The notes beneath the pieces were generated by a model. That model was not told the DNA's origin, did no database searches, and saw only the letters and a program-made list of their open reading frames with translations. From contig JBICIE010000132.1 of the NCBI GenBank assembly GCA_043101635.1, forward strand, positions 1 through 46,094: a DNA stretch of 46,094 nt. The letters run 5' to 3'. The position numbers and the translations under genes are program-made. The DNA comes from CAYMJK01 sp043101635. Its GTDB lineage: Bacteria; Planctomycetota; Phycisphaerae; Phycisphaerales; UBA1924. This document shows, piece after piece, positions 33,197 to 41,856 of the stretch. Within the stretch, counting starts at the first letter, position 1; each line of letters starts with the position of its first letter.

Positions 33197-34700
33197 GGCT
33201 GAACTCCTCGAGCATGCGCTCGCGCTGGTCGAGCAGGAACAGGATGTCACGGAATGCCGGCGATTCGTCGGCGAGGTCTTCGATGATCGAACGGAGCGCG
33301 GCAAGGCGCTGCGATGTCGAGTGCAGGGCTGCGATGCGCGCACACATCCACAGCGGATTGTCTCGGTAGATCTGTGTTCGCCTTGCCTTGCGCAGCAGCG
33401 GCGCGAGAGCCCCCAGTGCCGCGGCCGAGAGTCGATCGTCCCAAGCGCTCGGCAAGCCTTGCATCAGCAGGACGATCCACTCGGAGTCCTTGGACCTGGC
33501 AATGGACTCCGCAATGACTTCAGTCTGCTCCGAACCGAGTGTCCCGACCATTCGAGCGATCTCGTTGGCGCCAGCAACTTCGCTCAGCTTCGGTCGTGCT
33601 GCCAGGAGCGCGGAGGCCCAGTCGCGATCGGCGTGCCGCTCACTCGCGGTGATCAGACCATGGACGATCGGCTCCGCCCAATCGCTGGCCGCTGCGGCCG
33701 CGATGATGTCCGGTGGCTCAGCGCCAAGATGCTCCAGCCAGAGCCGCGGGGGCGGCACACTGATAATCGCCTCCAGCAGCCGACCCCTTTCACCGCGCGA
33801 CGAACGGAATGGGACGCGCGGCGCCTCTCGTTTGAGAACGGTATCGCTCTCGTCCGGCAGGTTGATCTTCAGTCGCAGCTTGCGCCCCAGCGCCCGATGG
33901 ACGGCCGCCAAGCCGCGCTCGGTCATCCGGCTGACGTAGGCGGACTCTGGCATGAGCGCAAGCAGCGCGGCGGCGGCCTCGCGAACCTCCTTGCGTCGCT
34001 CGCGCAAGCACTGCTCCAACAGCGGCTCATCCGCCAAGCCGAGTCCTGTTCGGAGGTCATCGACGAAGCGCGCTCGCTCAATCGGTGAATCCTCCTTCCA
34101 AGTCGACTCGACCAGCGCCCGGCCCGCCTCCGCATCTTGGTCGCGAAGGGCGCGGAGAACGGCTCGCCGCTCCTCAATGGCGCCTGTCCCCCACACGTCT
34201 TCTGCCTGCTCCGCGCTCAATGTGTCATCGATGAACAGCCTCCCCCACTGCGGGCGCATGCTCGCGAGCCAACGCCCACGCTCTCCCAGGACGGGGGCGA
34301 TCCTGTCGCGCAGCCGCCGCGAACGCCGGGCCAGGTCGAGCAGCGCCGGGACGAGTTCAGGCGGCGCCGCCAGTCTGCGAATCGCAAGGACGTCCAGACA
34401 CTCGCCAAGAAGCTCGTCCGTCTGCAGCGCTCGGCGTAACGCAGCAGCCGCGCCGGCTTCCCCCCCTGGGCCGTCGTCCTTGGGACCGGCAACTCGCTCC
34501 ACCCCACCGGTCCGAGGAACGCCTCCCGCTCTCTGGCACTGGCTCAGCGCCGCCCCCAGCGCCAGCGCCCCCTCCGCCGGCTGCAGCCCTTGCGCAAGCG
34601 CCGCCGCCCGCGCCGGCGCGCCCACACTCTCAAGCCCGCTCGCGCGCACTCCCAGCAGCGCCAGCGCCGTCAGTCGGTCCATCGCCTCCGCCGCGCTCAC
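33186..34700 (-). CDS. DUF5691 family protein
   Basis: A 504-residue protein placed in the DUF5691 family by its position and helical repeat content. It has no catalytic motif that I can see. Repeated helix pairs (AVLRALRDQDAEAGRALVES, LLEQCLRERRKEVREAAAAL) resemble HEAT-type scaffolds. The start is the GTG at 34700, which overlaps the SWIM gene stop as GTGA and has GGAGGA just upstream. A longer frame up to 34952 would run through the SWIM gene and is not convincing. GC content falls sharply in the central and 3' parts (about 57 percent near 33500) compared with over 75 percent at the 5' end. It likely bridges other members of the operon. Confidence 0.78.
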   Translation of the reverse strand: MSAAEAMDRLTALALLGVRASGLESVGAPARAAALAQGLQPAEGALALGAALSQCQRAGGVPRTGGVERVAGPKDDGPGGEAGAAAALRRALQTDELLGECLDVLAIRRLAAPPELVPALLDLARRSRRLRDRIAPVLGERGRWLASMRPQWGRLFIDDTLSAEQAEDVWGTGAIEERRAVLRALRDQDAEAGRALVESTWKEDSPIERARFVDDLRTGLGLADEPLLEQCLRERRKEVREAAAALLALMPESAYVSRMTERGLAAVHRALGRKLRLKINLPDESDTVLKREAPRVPFRSSRGERGRLLEAIISVPPPRLWLEHLGAEPPDIIAAAAASDWAEPIVHGLITASERHADRDWASALLAARPKLSEVAGANEIARMVGTLGSEQTEVIAESIARSKDSEWIVLLMQGLPSAWDDRLSAAALGALAPLLRKARRTQIYRDNPLWMCARIAALHSTSQRLAALRSIIEDLADESPAFRDILFLLDQRERMLEEFSRDD

Positions 34701-36037
34701 GCCGCCTCCTCCACCGTGCGCAGGTCCCACAGTTGCCCGTCCATCGACACGCTCAGCGGCAGCAGCGCCGATCCATCCCACTCCCCGAACACCGAGATCG
34801 GCTGCCCGGCGCCGATCGCCAGCATCCGCCACAGTCCCGCAAACGGCGCCATCGGCGCCCAGCGATCCTCCCCGTCGATCAGCCCCCACGCGCCCCCGCC
34901 ATCGCGGCAGATCTCGACACTCCACAGCAGCAGCCCGCTGCGCGTCCGCCATGGGCTGCGCGCCACCTCAGCGCTCACGCGCTCCATCGCCGCCCTCCAA
35001 GTGACGTCGCCGCTCACCGGCGCCCCCGGCCCGGCCCCATCCACATCCACCACCAGCGCCCGCAGCGGCGCAGGCGACGGGTAATAGCGCACATCCCCCG
35101 CGAAGCTCGTCCCCATCGCCATGGCGCCCTCCAGCGGCCGCCCGCCCGCCGCGAAGTCCAGAATCAGCGCCGGCCGGTTGCCCTGATCACCCCACAGCCA
35201 TGTGCGCCGCGTGATCAGCCGCTCATCCTCCTCGATTACCTGCCCCACCACGCTCCAGCGGTCCACCGCCTGCTCGCCCTGCGACACCACCTCCTCGCGC
35301 GTCGTCGTATAGCCCAGCAGCGCGCGCACCTCCGCCCGCAGGTCCTCCGGCAGCGCTTCCTGCCCGCGGCCCGCCTGCGCCAGCAGCCACATGCGCGACA
35401 GGTGCTCCAGCAGCCGCCTCTGCCAGCCCTCGCCGCTGGCGGCCAGCGCCTCGGCCTCGCGCACCATCCGCCCCAGCCCCGGCGCCTGGCAGTTCACCAT
35501 CGCCGCGGCGGTCTCGCGCCAGAACGACCCCGGCTTCGCCGGCGCCGCGGCGAGCCCCTCCGTCACCAGGTCCACGAGCCACGTCTCCAGCACATCCAGC
35601 CCGTCGGCGACACGCCCCGCCCGCTGCTGCTCCCGCTTTGCCTTGGCCTTTGGATCCGGCGCCTGCTTCGGCTCGGCCGCCTTCGCCGCCTTCTTCTCCT
35701 GCCGCTCGGCCCGGGCAGCCAGCCAGTCCGCCACCCACGCCGGTGGCTCGCCCTCCTTGAATCGCTTCGGGCTCTCCGCCAGCAGCAGGAACAGGCCCAG
35801 AGCGTGCTTGCACGGGAACTTGCGGCTGGGGCACGAGCACTTGAACGCCGGCTCCGCCAGATCGATCCGCACCTGGTACGGCTTCTTGCCGCTGCCCTTG
35901 CACTCCCCCCACGCCGCCCCCTCGGCCCGGCCGAGCAGCGGCCAGCGCGACGGTGTCGCAAGCTGGCGCCCAGCCTTCGCCGAAGCCTCGTCCGGCGCCA
36001 GCGACAACACCTGCTCGGATGTCCAAGAGCCGCCCAT
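34697..36037 (-). CDS. SWIM zinc-finger domain protein
   Basis: A 446-residue protein, first in the operon. A SWIM zinc motif, C-x-C-x6-C-x-H, lies at 67-78 (KCSCPSRKFPCKHALGL), suited to binding DNA, RNA or protein. A charged linker rich in Lys and Ala follows (about 115-140), then a mixed domain with no known match. SWIM proteins recur next to MoxR/VWA/DUF5682/DUF5691 genes, so it may be the targeting part of that complex. No Shine-Dalgarno sequence precedes the ATG at 36037, so the first gene may be leaderless. Confidence 0.82.
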   Translation of the reverse strand: MGGSWTSEQVLSLAPDEASAKAGRQLATPSRWPLLGRAEGAAWGECKGSGKKPYQVRIDLAEPAFKCSCPSRKFPCKHALGLFLLLAESPKRFKEGEPPAWVADWLAARAERQEKKAAKAAEPKQAPDPKAKAKREQQRAGRVADGLDVLETWLVDLVTEGLAAAPAKPGSFWRETAAAMVNCQAPGLGRMVREAEALAASGEGWQRRLLEHLSRMWLLAQAGRGQEALPEDLRAEVRALLGYTTTREEVVSQGEQAVDRWSVVGQVIEEDERLITRRTWLWGDQGNRPALILDFAAGGRPLEGAMAMGTSFAGDVRYYPSPAPLRALVVDVDGAGPGAPVSGDVTWRAAMERVSAEVARSPWRTRSGLLLWSVEICRDGGGAWGLIDGEDRWAPMAPFAGLWRMLAIGAGQPISVFGEWDGSALLPLSVSMDGQLWDLRTVEEAA

Positions 36038-36074
36038 CGCGGCACAGGATACTGCCAGCCCGCCAGAACCACCA

Positions 36075-36267
36075 GCCGCCCCCGAACCGGGGGCAGAGCC
36101 ACACTGACGCTCGCATATTGCGATGCTTCACGCGGCAGCGGGGCAGATTCCGAGACCGGCCCCCGGACCCGGGTCCGGGGGACCCGCCGCCCCAGCCCGC
36201 GGGCCAGGATGCTGACGATCTCGGCCCGCCGCTCGGCGGTCATGCTCTCGGGATTGCGCGCGTCCAT
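36075..36267 (-). pseudogene. Fragment of a small unknown gene
   Basis: A minus-strand frame starts at 36267 with GGAG six bases upstream and reads SMTAERRAEIVSILARGLGR, a pattern I know from short planctomycete proteins of unknown role. Similarity fades by about 36075, and the frame runs on into the SWIM gene without a stop. It is probably a broken copy. The rest of 36038-36371 holds no other feature. Confidence 0.3.
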
Positions 36268-36371
36268 GCAAGGCTCCAGCGAGGCGCGGCCTGCGCCTCC
36301 CTGGGTTACCTATGCCGTTTGGGGCGCGGATGCGCGCTCGCCTGCCGTGAATCAGGTGATACCGTGTTTCG

Positions 36372-37322
36372 ATGTCGAAGCCCCGGAAGCACCACTACGT
36401 GCCGCAGTTCTATCTGTCCGGATTCACAGCGGTGCCCGGCTCTTCACGCCTGTTCGTGCTGGATAAGCAGACCGGCCGGAGTTACCCCTCCCGGGCCAGC
36501 AACGCCGCATGCGAGCGAGACTTCTACATCGTCGAGGTAGAAGACGAGGGCGACCCATTCGCCGTTGAGAAGTTCTTCGCCAACATCGAAGACATCGGCG
36601 CGGACGCCTTGCGGTTCATTATCAAAGAGCGAGCTGTCCCGACGGACATGCTCTACCACAAGCTGATGGCCTTCCTTGCCGTAATGGCCGTTCGTGGCCC
36701 AGCCATACTCGACGCCATTGAGAAGCCGATCGAGCAGATACTGAAGACCGTTGCGTGGCACATGACGGCCACGCCGGATCGGTACGAGCGGATGATGGAG
36801 CGACTCCGAGAAGATGGTCATGACACAAGTGGTATCACCTACGAGAGCATGCGCGAATTCGTCGAGCAGGGCGAGTACACGATCTCGATGGGGCAGAACT
36901 TCCGTATCAGTTCACTTCTCCGCATGTTGAAGCCGACTGAACCTCTCCTCGCGGCTCGAAACTGGACGGTCATTTCGGCGACGGAGGATGCGCCAGACTT
37001 CATCTGCTCTGATCGGCCAATGACCATCTCCTGGAGTGATCCTCGGCGGAACAGCTTGTATCCGCCTGGCTTTGGCCTGAAGGGTACCACGGTGATGTTC
37101 CCGGTAGCACGACGGCTGGCGTTGCTCGGGTTGTTCGAAGAACTCCGCCCAGCTGTGCAAGCAGGTCCGAGGACGGTCGCAGTCATCAACACGTTCACGG
37201 CGATGTATGCACGGCGGTTTGTGTATTCTGGCTCCGACGACTTCATGGTGGTCCTGGGTGATGATGGCCAACTTGTCGGGCGCGACGAATTCATGAAGAG
37301 GATCACGCAAGACGAGCCTTGA
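36372..37322 (+). CDS. DUF4238 family protein
   Basis: A 316-residue protein with the DUF4238 start HHYVPQFYLSGF (7-18) and the later motif DAPDFICSDRPMTIS (about 207-221). The family is of unknown function and is often found singly among mobile or defence genes. GC content here is about 55 percent, against about 70 percent around it. The gene lies between the five-gene operon and a tRNA gene. Both facts suggest acquisition by transfer. No Shine-Dalgarno sequence is seen before the ATG. No membrane segment is predicted. Confidence 0.85.
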   Translation: MSKPRKHHYVPQFYLSGFTAVPGSSRLFVLDKQTGRSYPSRASNAACERDFYIVEVEDEGDPFAVEKFFANIEDIGADALRFIIKERAVPTDMLYHKLMAFLAVMAVRGPAILDAIEKPIEQILKTVAWHMTATPDRYERMMERLREDGHDTSGITYESMREFVEQGEYTISMGQNFRISSLLRMLKPTEPLLAARNWTVISATEDAPDFICSDRPMTISWSDPRRNSLYPPGFGLKGTTVMFPVARRLALLGLFEELRPAVQAGPRTVAVINTFTAMYARRFVYSGSDDFMVVLGDDGQLVGRDEFMKRITQDEP

Positions 37323-37334
37323 TGCGCGCGAAGA

Positions 37335-37395
37335 GGGTCACGCCCCCTCACCGAGCACAACCCGGGGGTCACGACCTCTATAGAGAGCACAACCC
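37335..37395. repeat. Two-copy direct repeat after the DUF4238 gene
   Basis: Two units share GGGTCACG at one end and GAGCACAACCC at the other: 37335-37363 and 37366-37395. The middles differ. The pair starts 12 bases after the DUF4238 stop. It may be a duplication footprint or a protein-binding pair. Confidence 0.55.
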
Positions 37396-37578
37396 CCTCA
37401 TAACCGCGGCAGGCCCGGATCAGAGACTCCCAGAGACTTTGGGCAAAATCGGCCCCAAAGCCGCCCGCGCCCAAGGCCCGCCGGTTATCTCTCGCGCGCC
37501 CAAGCGCGACTCGACCGCCCCGCCGCCGCGCGTCCAAACCGCCCCCACAACGCCCCAGGGCGGCCCAAGACGCAACAA

Positions 37579-37603
37579 CGCCGCCGAGTCTCTCCCGGCG
37601 GCG
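37579..37603 (-). terminator. GC hairpin downstream of the tRNA gene
   Basis: CGCCGCCG-agtctctcc-CGGCGGCG forms a perfect 8-bp stem 48 bases past the tRNA 3' end. It is a plausible transcript end for the tRNA, though no T-run follows on the minus strand. A second small hairpin nearer the tRNA (CCCGG-TTCAAAG-CCGGG, about 37627-37643) has the shape of a tRNA T-arm. Confidence 0.4.
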
Positions 37604-37650
37604 TGCATCGTGAACCTGAGAGTCGGCCCGGCTTTGAACCGGGGCGGCAA

Positions 37651-37724
<74 letters not shown>

Positions 37725-38506
37725 ATCTGTGGTCGCAACCATAGGGGGCCGCGGCAGTTTGGGTCAACCCGCGGCGGCCCCGGGCCGCCCACATCGCGCT
37801 CTTTGCCCGGCGCCGCCGATGTTCGATACCGGCCGATCCTCAGCGCGGGCAGCCCGCCACGGCCCGCGCTGGCCCCGGGCCGCGGCAACTCCCGCTCCTC
37901 GTCGCCCGGGACCGCCCGAAGCGCCCGGGCCTCCCGGGGCCGCGGCCCGATCAGCGGGTGGCTGCGCCGGGCCGTCCACCCGCCGCGCCGGCGGCGCCAG
38001 CCCGCCCGGGGCGCCGACCTTCCCCGCCGACCTGGTCGCGGGACGACACCGGCCGCCGGCATGTCCCTCCGCGGCGCCGCGTCCAGGGCAGGACCAACCC
38101 CGATGAGTCCAGCGCCATCCGCCTCCGCCCGCGCGGCTCCTGGGACGGGTCGTCTGCGCGCGCCGGCGCAGCCCCGTCCAACCCCGCCGGCCCCGCCGGC
38201 CCCGCCGGGACACACCCGCTACGCATCCAGCCGCGCCCGTCCCGCTTGTGCCGCAGCGCGGCAGCCCAGCAAGGCGCCGGGCCACCCGCGCCGAAGTTTG
38301 GAACCGGCCGGCGGGGACGGCGACCGCCACCGACGTTGCGCTGTCTCGGGGCCCGGCCGCAGGTAACGCCCCAGCCTGGAGCGCGCGTACTCCCCCATTG
38401 CCGGCGCGCATCGCCGGGAGCCTCCGATGCGTCCGGCCTCCGGCTTGCCCGCGCGGTTCGTCGCCGCCGCCCCCTCGAAAACCCGACGCGATGTAGACTG
38501 TTGGCC
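37725..38506. other. Very GC-rich stretch without a clear gene
   Basis: About 780 bases of extreme GC with long frames on both strands, all Pro/Arg/Gly/Ala-rich and unlike known families. Two similar strings occur, CCGATGTTCGATACCGGCCG (from about 37816) and CCGAAGTTTGGAACCGGCCG (from about 38291). I see no gene, tRNA or clean hairpin. It holds the promoter region of the sigma/kinase pair that follows. Confidence 0.5.
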
Positions 38507-39079
38507 ATGTCAGACCCTGGGGGATCCGGACTCGATGGCCAGACGCCGCCCACGACGCACGACCTGGTCGCGCAGGTCTACCAGCGCCTCCGCGCCCTCG
38601 CCCAGCAGTCCATGCGCACCGAGCGCGATGACCACACGCTCGGACCCACCGCGCTCGTGCACGAGGCCTTCCTCCGTCTTGCTGAAGGCCGGCGGATCCC
38701 ATGGTCGGGCGAAGCTCACTTCGTCGTCGCCGCCGCCGAGGCCATGCGCCGCATCCTCGTCGATCACGCCCGCGCCCGCGCAACGATCAAGCGCGGTTCG
38801 GGCAGGGTCCTCAGACTCGCCGACATCTCCTCCGTCGCCGAAAAGGCCGCCCCCGAGGAGATCCTGGCACTCGACGACGCGATTTCTCGCTTGGAAGCCG
38901 AGGATCCCCGCGCCGCGGCCGTCGTGCGCCTCCGCTTCTTCGCCGGCCTCCCGGTCGAGGCGACGGCCCGCATCCTCGGGGCGAGCGAGCGCACCGTGGC
39001 CCGCGAGTGGTCTTTCGCACGCGCCCGCCTGTACGAACTGCTGACTGAGCCATCCACGCCCGCCCAGCGCGAGGTCTGA
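38507..39079 (+). CDS. ECF-type RNA polymerase sigma factor (kinase-linked)
   Basis: A 190-residue sigma factor, third of its kind here. Region 2 holds LVAQVYQRLRALAQQSM and GPTALVHEAFLRLAEG; the middle is AAEAMRRILVDHARARATIK; region 4 holds DPRAAAVVRLRFFAGL and ARILGASERTVAREWSFA. The ATG at 38507 has no Shine-Dalgarno sequence, so translation may be leaderless; upstream in-frame starts enter low-complexity sequence. The kinase gene begins two bases after the stop. Here the pair runs in the plus direction and is followed by secreted-protein genes, not divergent from them. Confidence 0.87.
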   Translation: MSDPGGSGLDGQTPPTTHDLVAQVYQRLRALAQQSMRTERDDHTLGPTALVHEAFLRLAEGRRIPWSGEAHFVVAAAEAMRRILVDHARARATIKRGSGRVLRLADISSVAEKAAPEEILALDDAISRLEAEDPRAAAVVRLRFFAGLPVEATARILGASERTVAREWSFARARLYELLTEPSTPAQREV

Positions 39080-39081
39080 TC

Positions 39082-41649
39082 ATGCACGACGCAACCCGGA
39101 ACGCCAAACAAGTCTTCGCCGAGGCCCTCGAACTGCCCGCCGACCAGCGCGAGGCCTTCGTCCGGCGCTCTGCCGGCGCCGACGACGCAGTCGCCCAGCG
39201 CGCCCTCGAGCTGCTCCGGGCCCACACCGACGCCGGCGCCTTCCTCGAGACACCCACGCACCCGCCGGCCGGCGCCGGCGCGTCGTCGCCCGCTGCTCCC
39301 GGCGGCGAGCTGCCGGCCGAGGCGCCTGACCGGGTCGGGCACTACCGCCTGCTCCGCCGCCTCGGCGAAGGACACTACGGCGAGGTCTTCGAGGCCGAGC
39401 AGACCGAGCCCGTCCGCCGGCGCGTCGCCATCAAGATCCTCAAGCGCGGCGTGGATTCCCGCCAGACCCTCGCCCGCTTCCAGGCCGAGCGGCAGGCCGT
39501 CGCCTCCCTCGACCACCCGAACCTCAGCCGATTCCTCGATGCCGGCGAGACCCCGGACGGACGCCCTTACTTCGTCATGGACCTGGTCCGCGGCACACGC
39601 ATCACCGAGTACTGCGACACCAACCACTTCACCATCCGCGAACGCGTCCGCCTGATGATCGACACCTGCCGCGCGGTCCAGCACGCCCACGACGCCGGCC
39701 TCGTCCACCGCGATCTCAAGCCCGGCAACATCATGGTCGAGGTGCGAGACGATCGCGCCACGCCCCGCGTCATCGACTTCGGCATCGTCCGCGCCATCGC
39801 CGGCCCCGCCGCCGCGCCCGGCACGCTCCACGGCCAGGTCCTCGGCACCCCGGGGTACATGAGCCCCGAGCAGGCGTCCGGACTGCCCGAAATCGACAGC
39901 CGCGCCGATGTCTACGCCCTCGGCTGCGTGCTCTACGAACTGCTCGCCGGCTCCACGCCCATACCGCGCGAGGAACTCGTCCGCCTGCCGCTGGAAGACA
40001 TGCAGCGCGCCGTCCGCGAGCGCGAGATCCCCGCGCCGAGCGAGCGGCTCGGCGCCGCCGACGACGCGCTCCGCGCAATCGCCCGCCGGCGCGGCGTCGA
40101 GTCGGCCCGCCTGCCATCCATTGTCCAGGGCGAACTCGACTGGATCTGCGCCAAGGCCCTCGCCCGCGACCGCGCGGAGCGATACGAGAACGCCGGGGCG
40201 ATGGCAGATGACCTCCAGCGCTGGAGCGACGGCAGGCCCGTTGCCGCCGCGCGGGCCCGGGCGCGGCGTGGGCGCGTCACCCGGTTCGTCCGCCGCAACC
40301 GCCGCACGCTGAGGCGCAGCGCGGCGCCTGCCGCGCTGGTTCTCGTGCTATTCGCGCTGCTCGCGGGCTGGATCCCCGGCGTCCTCGGCGCCGGCGGATA
40401 CATCGAGCGCATCATCGAGCGATACGTCAGCGGCGCACGCACCGGGCTGCCCGAAGGCGCATGGGTCAACGGTGTTCGCGTCAACCGCGCCGGCGGCCAG
40501 TACGCCCTCGTCGGAGGCGGGCGCGACAACCGGGCGGCCTCCGACTACGCCTCCGTCGGCGGCGGGTTCTACAACATCGCCTCGGCCCCGTACTCCATGG
40601 TCGGCGGCGGACGCTACAACGTCGCCGAGGGCGAGGGCGCCACCGTCGCCGGCGGCGTGGCCAATATCATCCGCGGCCACAAGACCACCGTCGGCGGCGG
40701 CGACGGCAACGAGGCGCTCGGGGTCACCTCCACGATCGCCGGCGGCGCGAACAACCGTACCCGAAGCAGCGACGCGGTCGTCTCGGGTGGGCGCGACAAC
40801 GCAGCCTTCGACAGCTCGACGACCGTCGGTGGCGGGCGGGGCAACCGGGCGGGACTCGACGACGCCGACGGGTCCAACGCCGATGGATCCACCATCGCTG
40901 GAGGCATTAACAATGTCGCACTCTGGCGCCAGTCCACGGTCGCCGGCGGATTCCAAAACCAGGCAGTGAGCAGCCACGCGACCGTCGCGGGTGGTTCCAG
41001 CAACACCGCCGGGACTGCGGATAGAAACCTCGGGGCCGCGTCAACCGTCGCCGGCGGCGAAAGCAACCGCGCCTCCGGGACGCACGCGGCCATCCCCGGC
41101 GGGCGCGCCAACCAGGCAAGCGGCGCCGCTTCCTTCGCTGCCGGCTCTCGCGCCCAGGCGCTCCATGATGGCGCCTTCGTCTGGTCCGACCTCACCAGGG
41201 ACGCTGAGCCCCCCGCTGCCTCGGCCGGCCCCAACTCCTTCACCGCCCGCGCCCGCGGCGGCTTCGCCCTCCTCTCCAGTCTCGAAGACGGCGCCCGCCT
41301 CAAGGCCGGTGAGGGCGGGTGGTCCAGCCTGCTCTCCGCCGCCAGCCGCACGGAAACCCAACCGGCCGACCCAGGCGCCATCCTGGCCCAGGTCGCCCGC
41401 CTCAACCTCCATACGTTCCGGTACGCCGCCCAGCCGACCCCCGAGCGCCACCTCGCCCCCACCGCCGAGCAGTTCCACGAGTTGCTCGGCCTTGGCGCTC
41501 CCGACGGGCAGGTCCTCGCCACCGACCTCGACGGCGTAGCCCTCGCCGCCATCCAGGCCCTGCTGGCACGGGTGGACGCCCAGGATGCGCTGCTCGCCGA
41601 GCAGGCAAGCCGGATCGCCGCGCTCGAGCAGCGGCTCCCGCGCCCGTGA
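39082..41649 (+). CDS. Receptor Ser/Thr kinase with YadA-head-like and S74-like outside part
   Basis: An 855-residue protein. The kinase domain (about 88-385) has GEGHYGEVFEAE (95-106), VAIK (K118), HRDLKPGN (209-216), DFG (232-234) and GTPGYMSPEQ, so it should be active. One membrane helix lies at about 413-437. Outside, residues 474-695 are about 15 short repeats of the type VGGGRDNRA, VAGGVANII, IAGGANNRT, like the YadA head beta-roll. The junction FVWSD...NSFTARARGGF (699-728) and the end (about 749-850; FRYAAQPTPERHLAPTAEQF, LATDLDGVALAAIQALLARV, then a coiled coil) match the S74-type intramolecular chaperone found on tail fibres. The S-D-x-x-x-K cleavage motif is not evident. YadA heads and S74 ends form trimers, so this kinase may be trimeric. 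Confidence 0.85.
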   Translation: MHDATRNAKQVFAEALELPADQREAFVRRSAGADDAVAQRALELLRAHTDAGAFLETPTHPPAGAGASSPAAPGGELPAEAPDRVGHYRLLRRLGEGHYGEVFEAEQTEPVRRRVAIKILKRGVDSRQTLARFQAERQAVASLDHPNLSRFLDAGETPDGRPYFVMDLVRGTRITEYCDTNHFTIRERVRLMIDTCRAVQHAHDAGLVHRDLKPGNIMVEVRDDRATPRVIDFGIVRAIAGPAAAPGTLHGQVLGTPGYMSPEQASGLPEIDSRADVYALGCVLYELLAGSTPIPREELVRLPLEDMQRAVREREIPAPSERLGAADDALRAIARRRGVESARLPSIVQGELDWICAKALARDRAERYENAGAMADDLQRWSDGRPVAAARARARRGRVTRFVRRNRRTLRRSAAPAALVLVLFALLAGWIPGVLGAGGYIERIIERYVSGARTGLPEGAWVNGVRVNRAGGQYALVGGGRDNRAASDYASVGGGFYNIASAPYSMVGGGRYNVAEGEGATVAGGVANIIRGHKTTVGGGDGNEALGVTSTIAGGANNRTRSSDAVVSGGRDNAAFDSSTTVGGGRGNRAGLDDADGSNADGSTIAGGINNVALWRQSTVAGGFQNQAVSSHATVAGGSSNTAGTADRNLGAASTVAGGESNRASGTHAAIPGGRANQASGAASFAAGSRAQALHDGAFVWSDLTRDAEPPAASAGPNSFTARARGGFALLSSLEDGARLKAGEGGWSSLLSAASRTETQPADPGAILAQVARLNLHTFRYAAQPTPERHLAPTAEQFHELLGLGAPDGQVLATDLDGVALAAIQALLARVDAQDALLAEQASRIAALEQRLPRP

Positions 41650-41728
41650 CGCGCCTGGGTGACACGGGGGCGGCATGCCCGGGTACGCCTCGGTCACCGG
41701 TCCGGGCAGACGATTTTTCTGCCGGACC

Positions 41729-41762
41729 GGCAGCGCCGGCCCTCCGATCTCGCTCCTTGGCC
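41729..41762 (+). promoter_or_regulatory. Shared upstream element, copy 1
   Basis: A 34-base string beginning GGCAGCGCCGGCC and ending ATCTCGCTCCTTGGCC. It is repeated at 42731-42764 with 31 of 34 bases the same. It lies 94 bases before the ATG of the first exosortase-type protein. Conservation in front of two similar genes suggests a common promoter or regulator site. Confidence 0.5.
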
Positions 41763-41856
41763 GGTCTGTGTGCTGCCGCGCGCCGGATGGCAATGTTGCC
41801 GAGTTCGGCGTGACGGCAGATCCGGGTATCAGGCCGGCCGTCATTGGAGGAGCGTC

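Noticed and set aside
37764..38783. 339-codon minus-strand frame upstream of the third sigma gene
   Set aside because: Low-complexity Gly/Arg/Ala translation, overlaps the sigma gene, and has no start signal or family match.
40348..41552. Minus-strand frames opposite the YadA-like repeats
   Set aside because: Shadows of the kinase gene's repeat part. Their repeat look comes from the coding strand.
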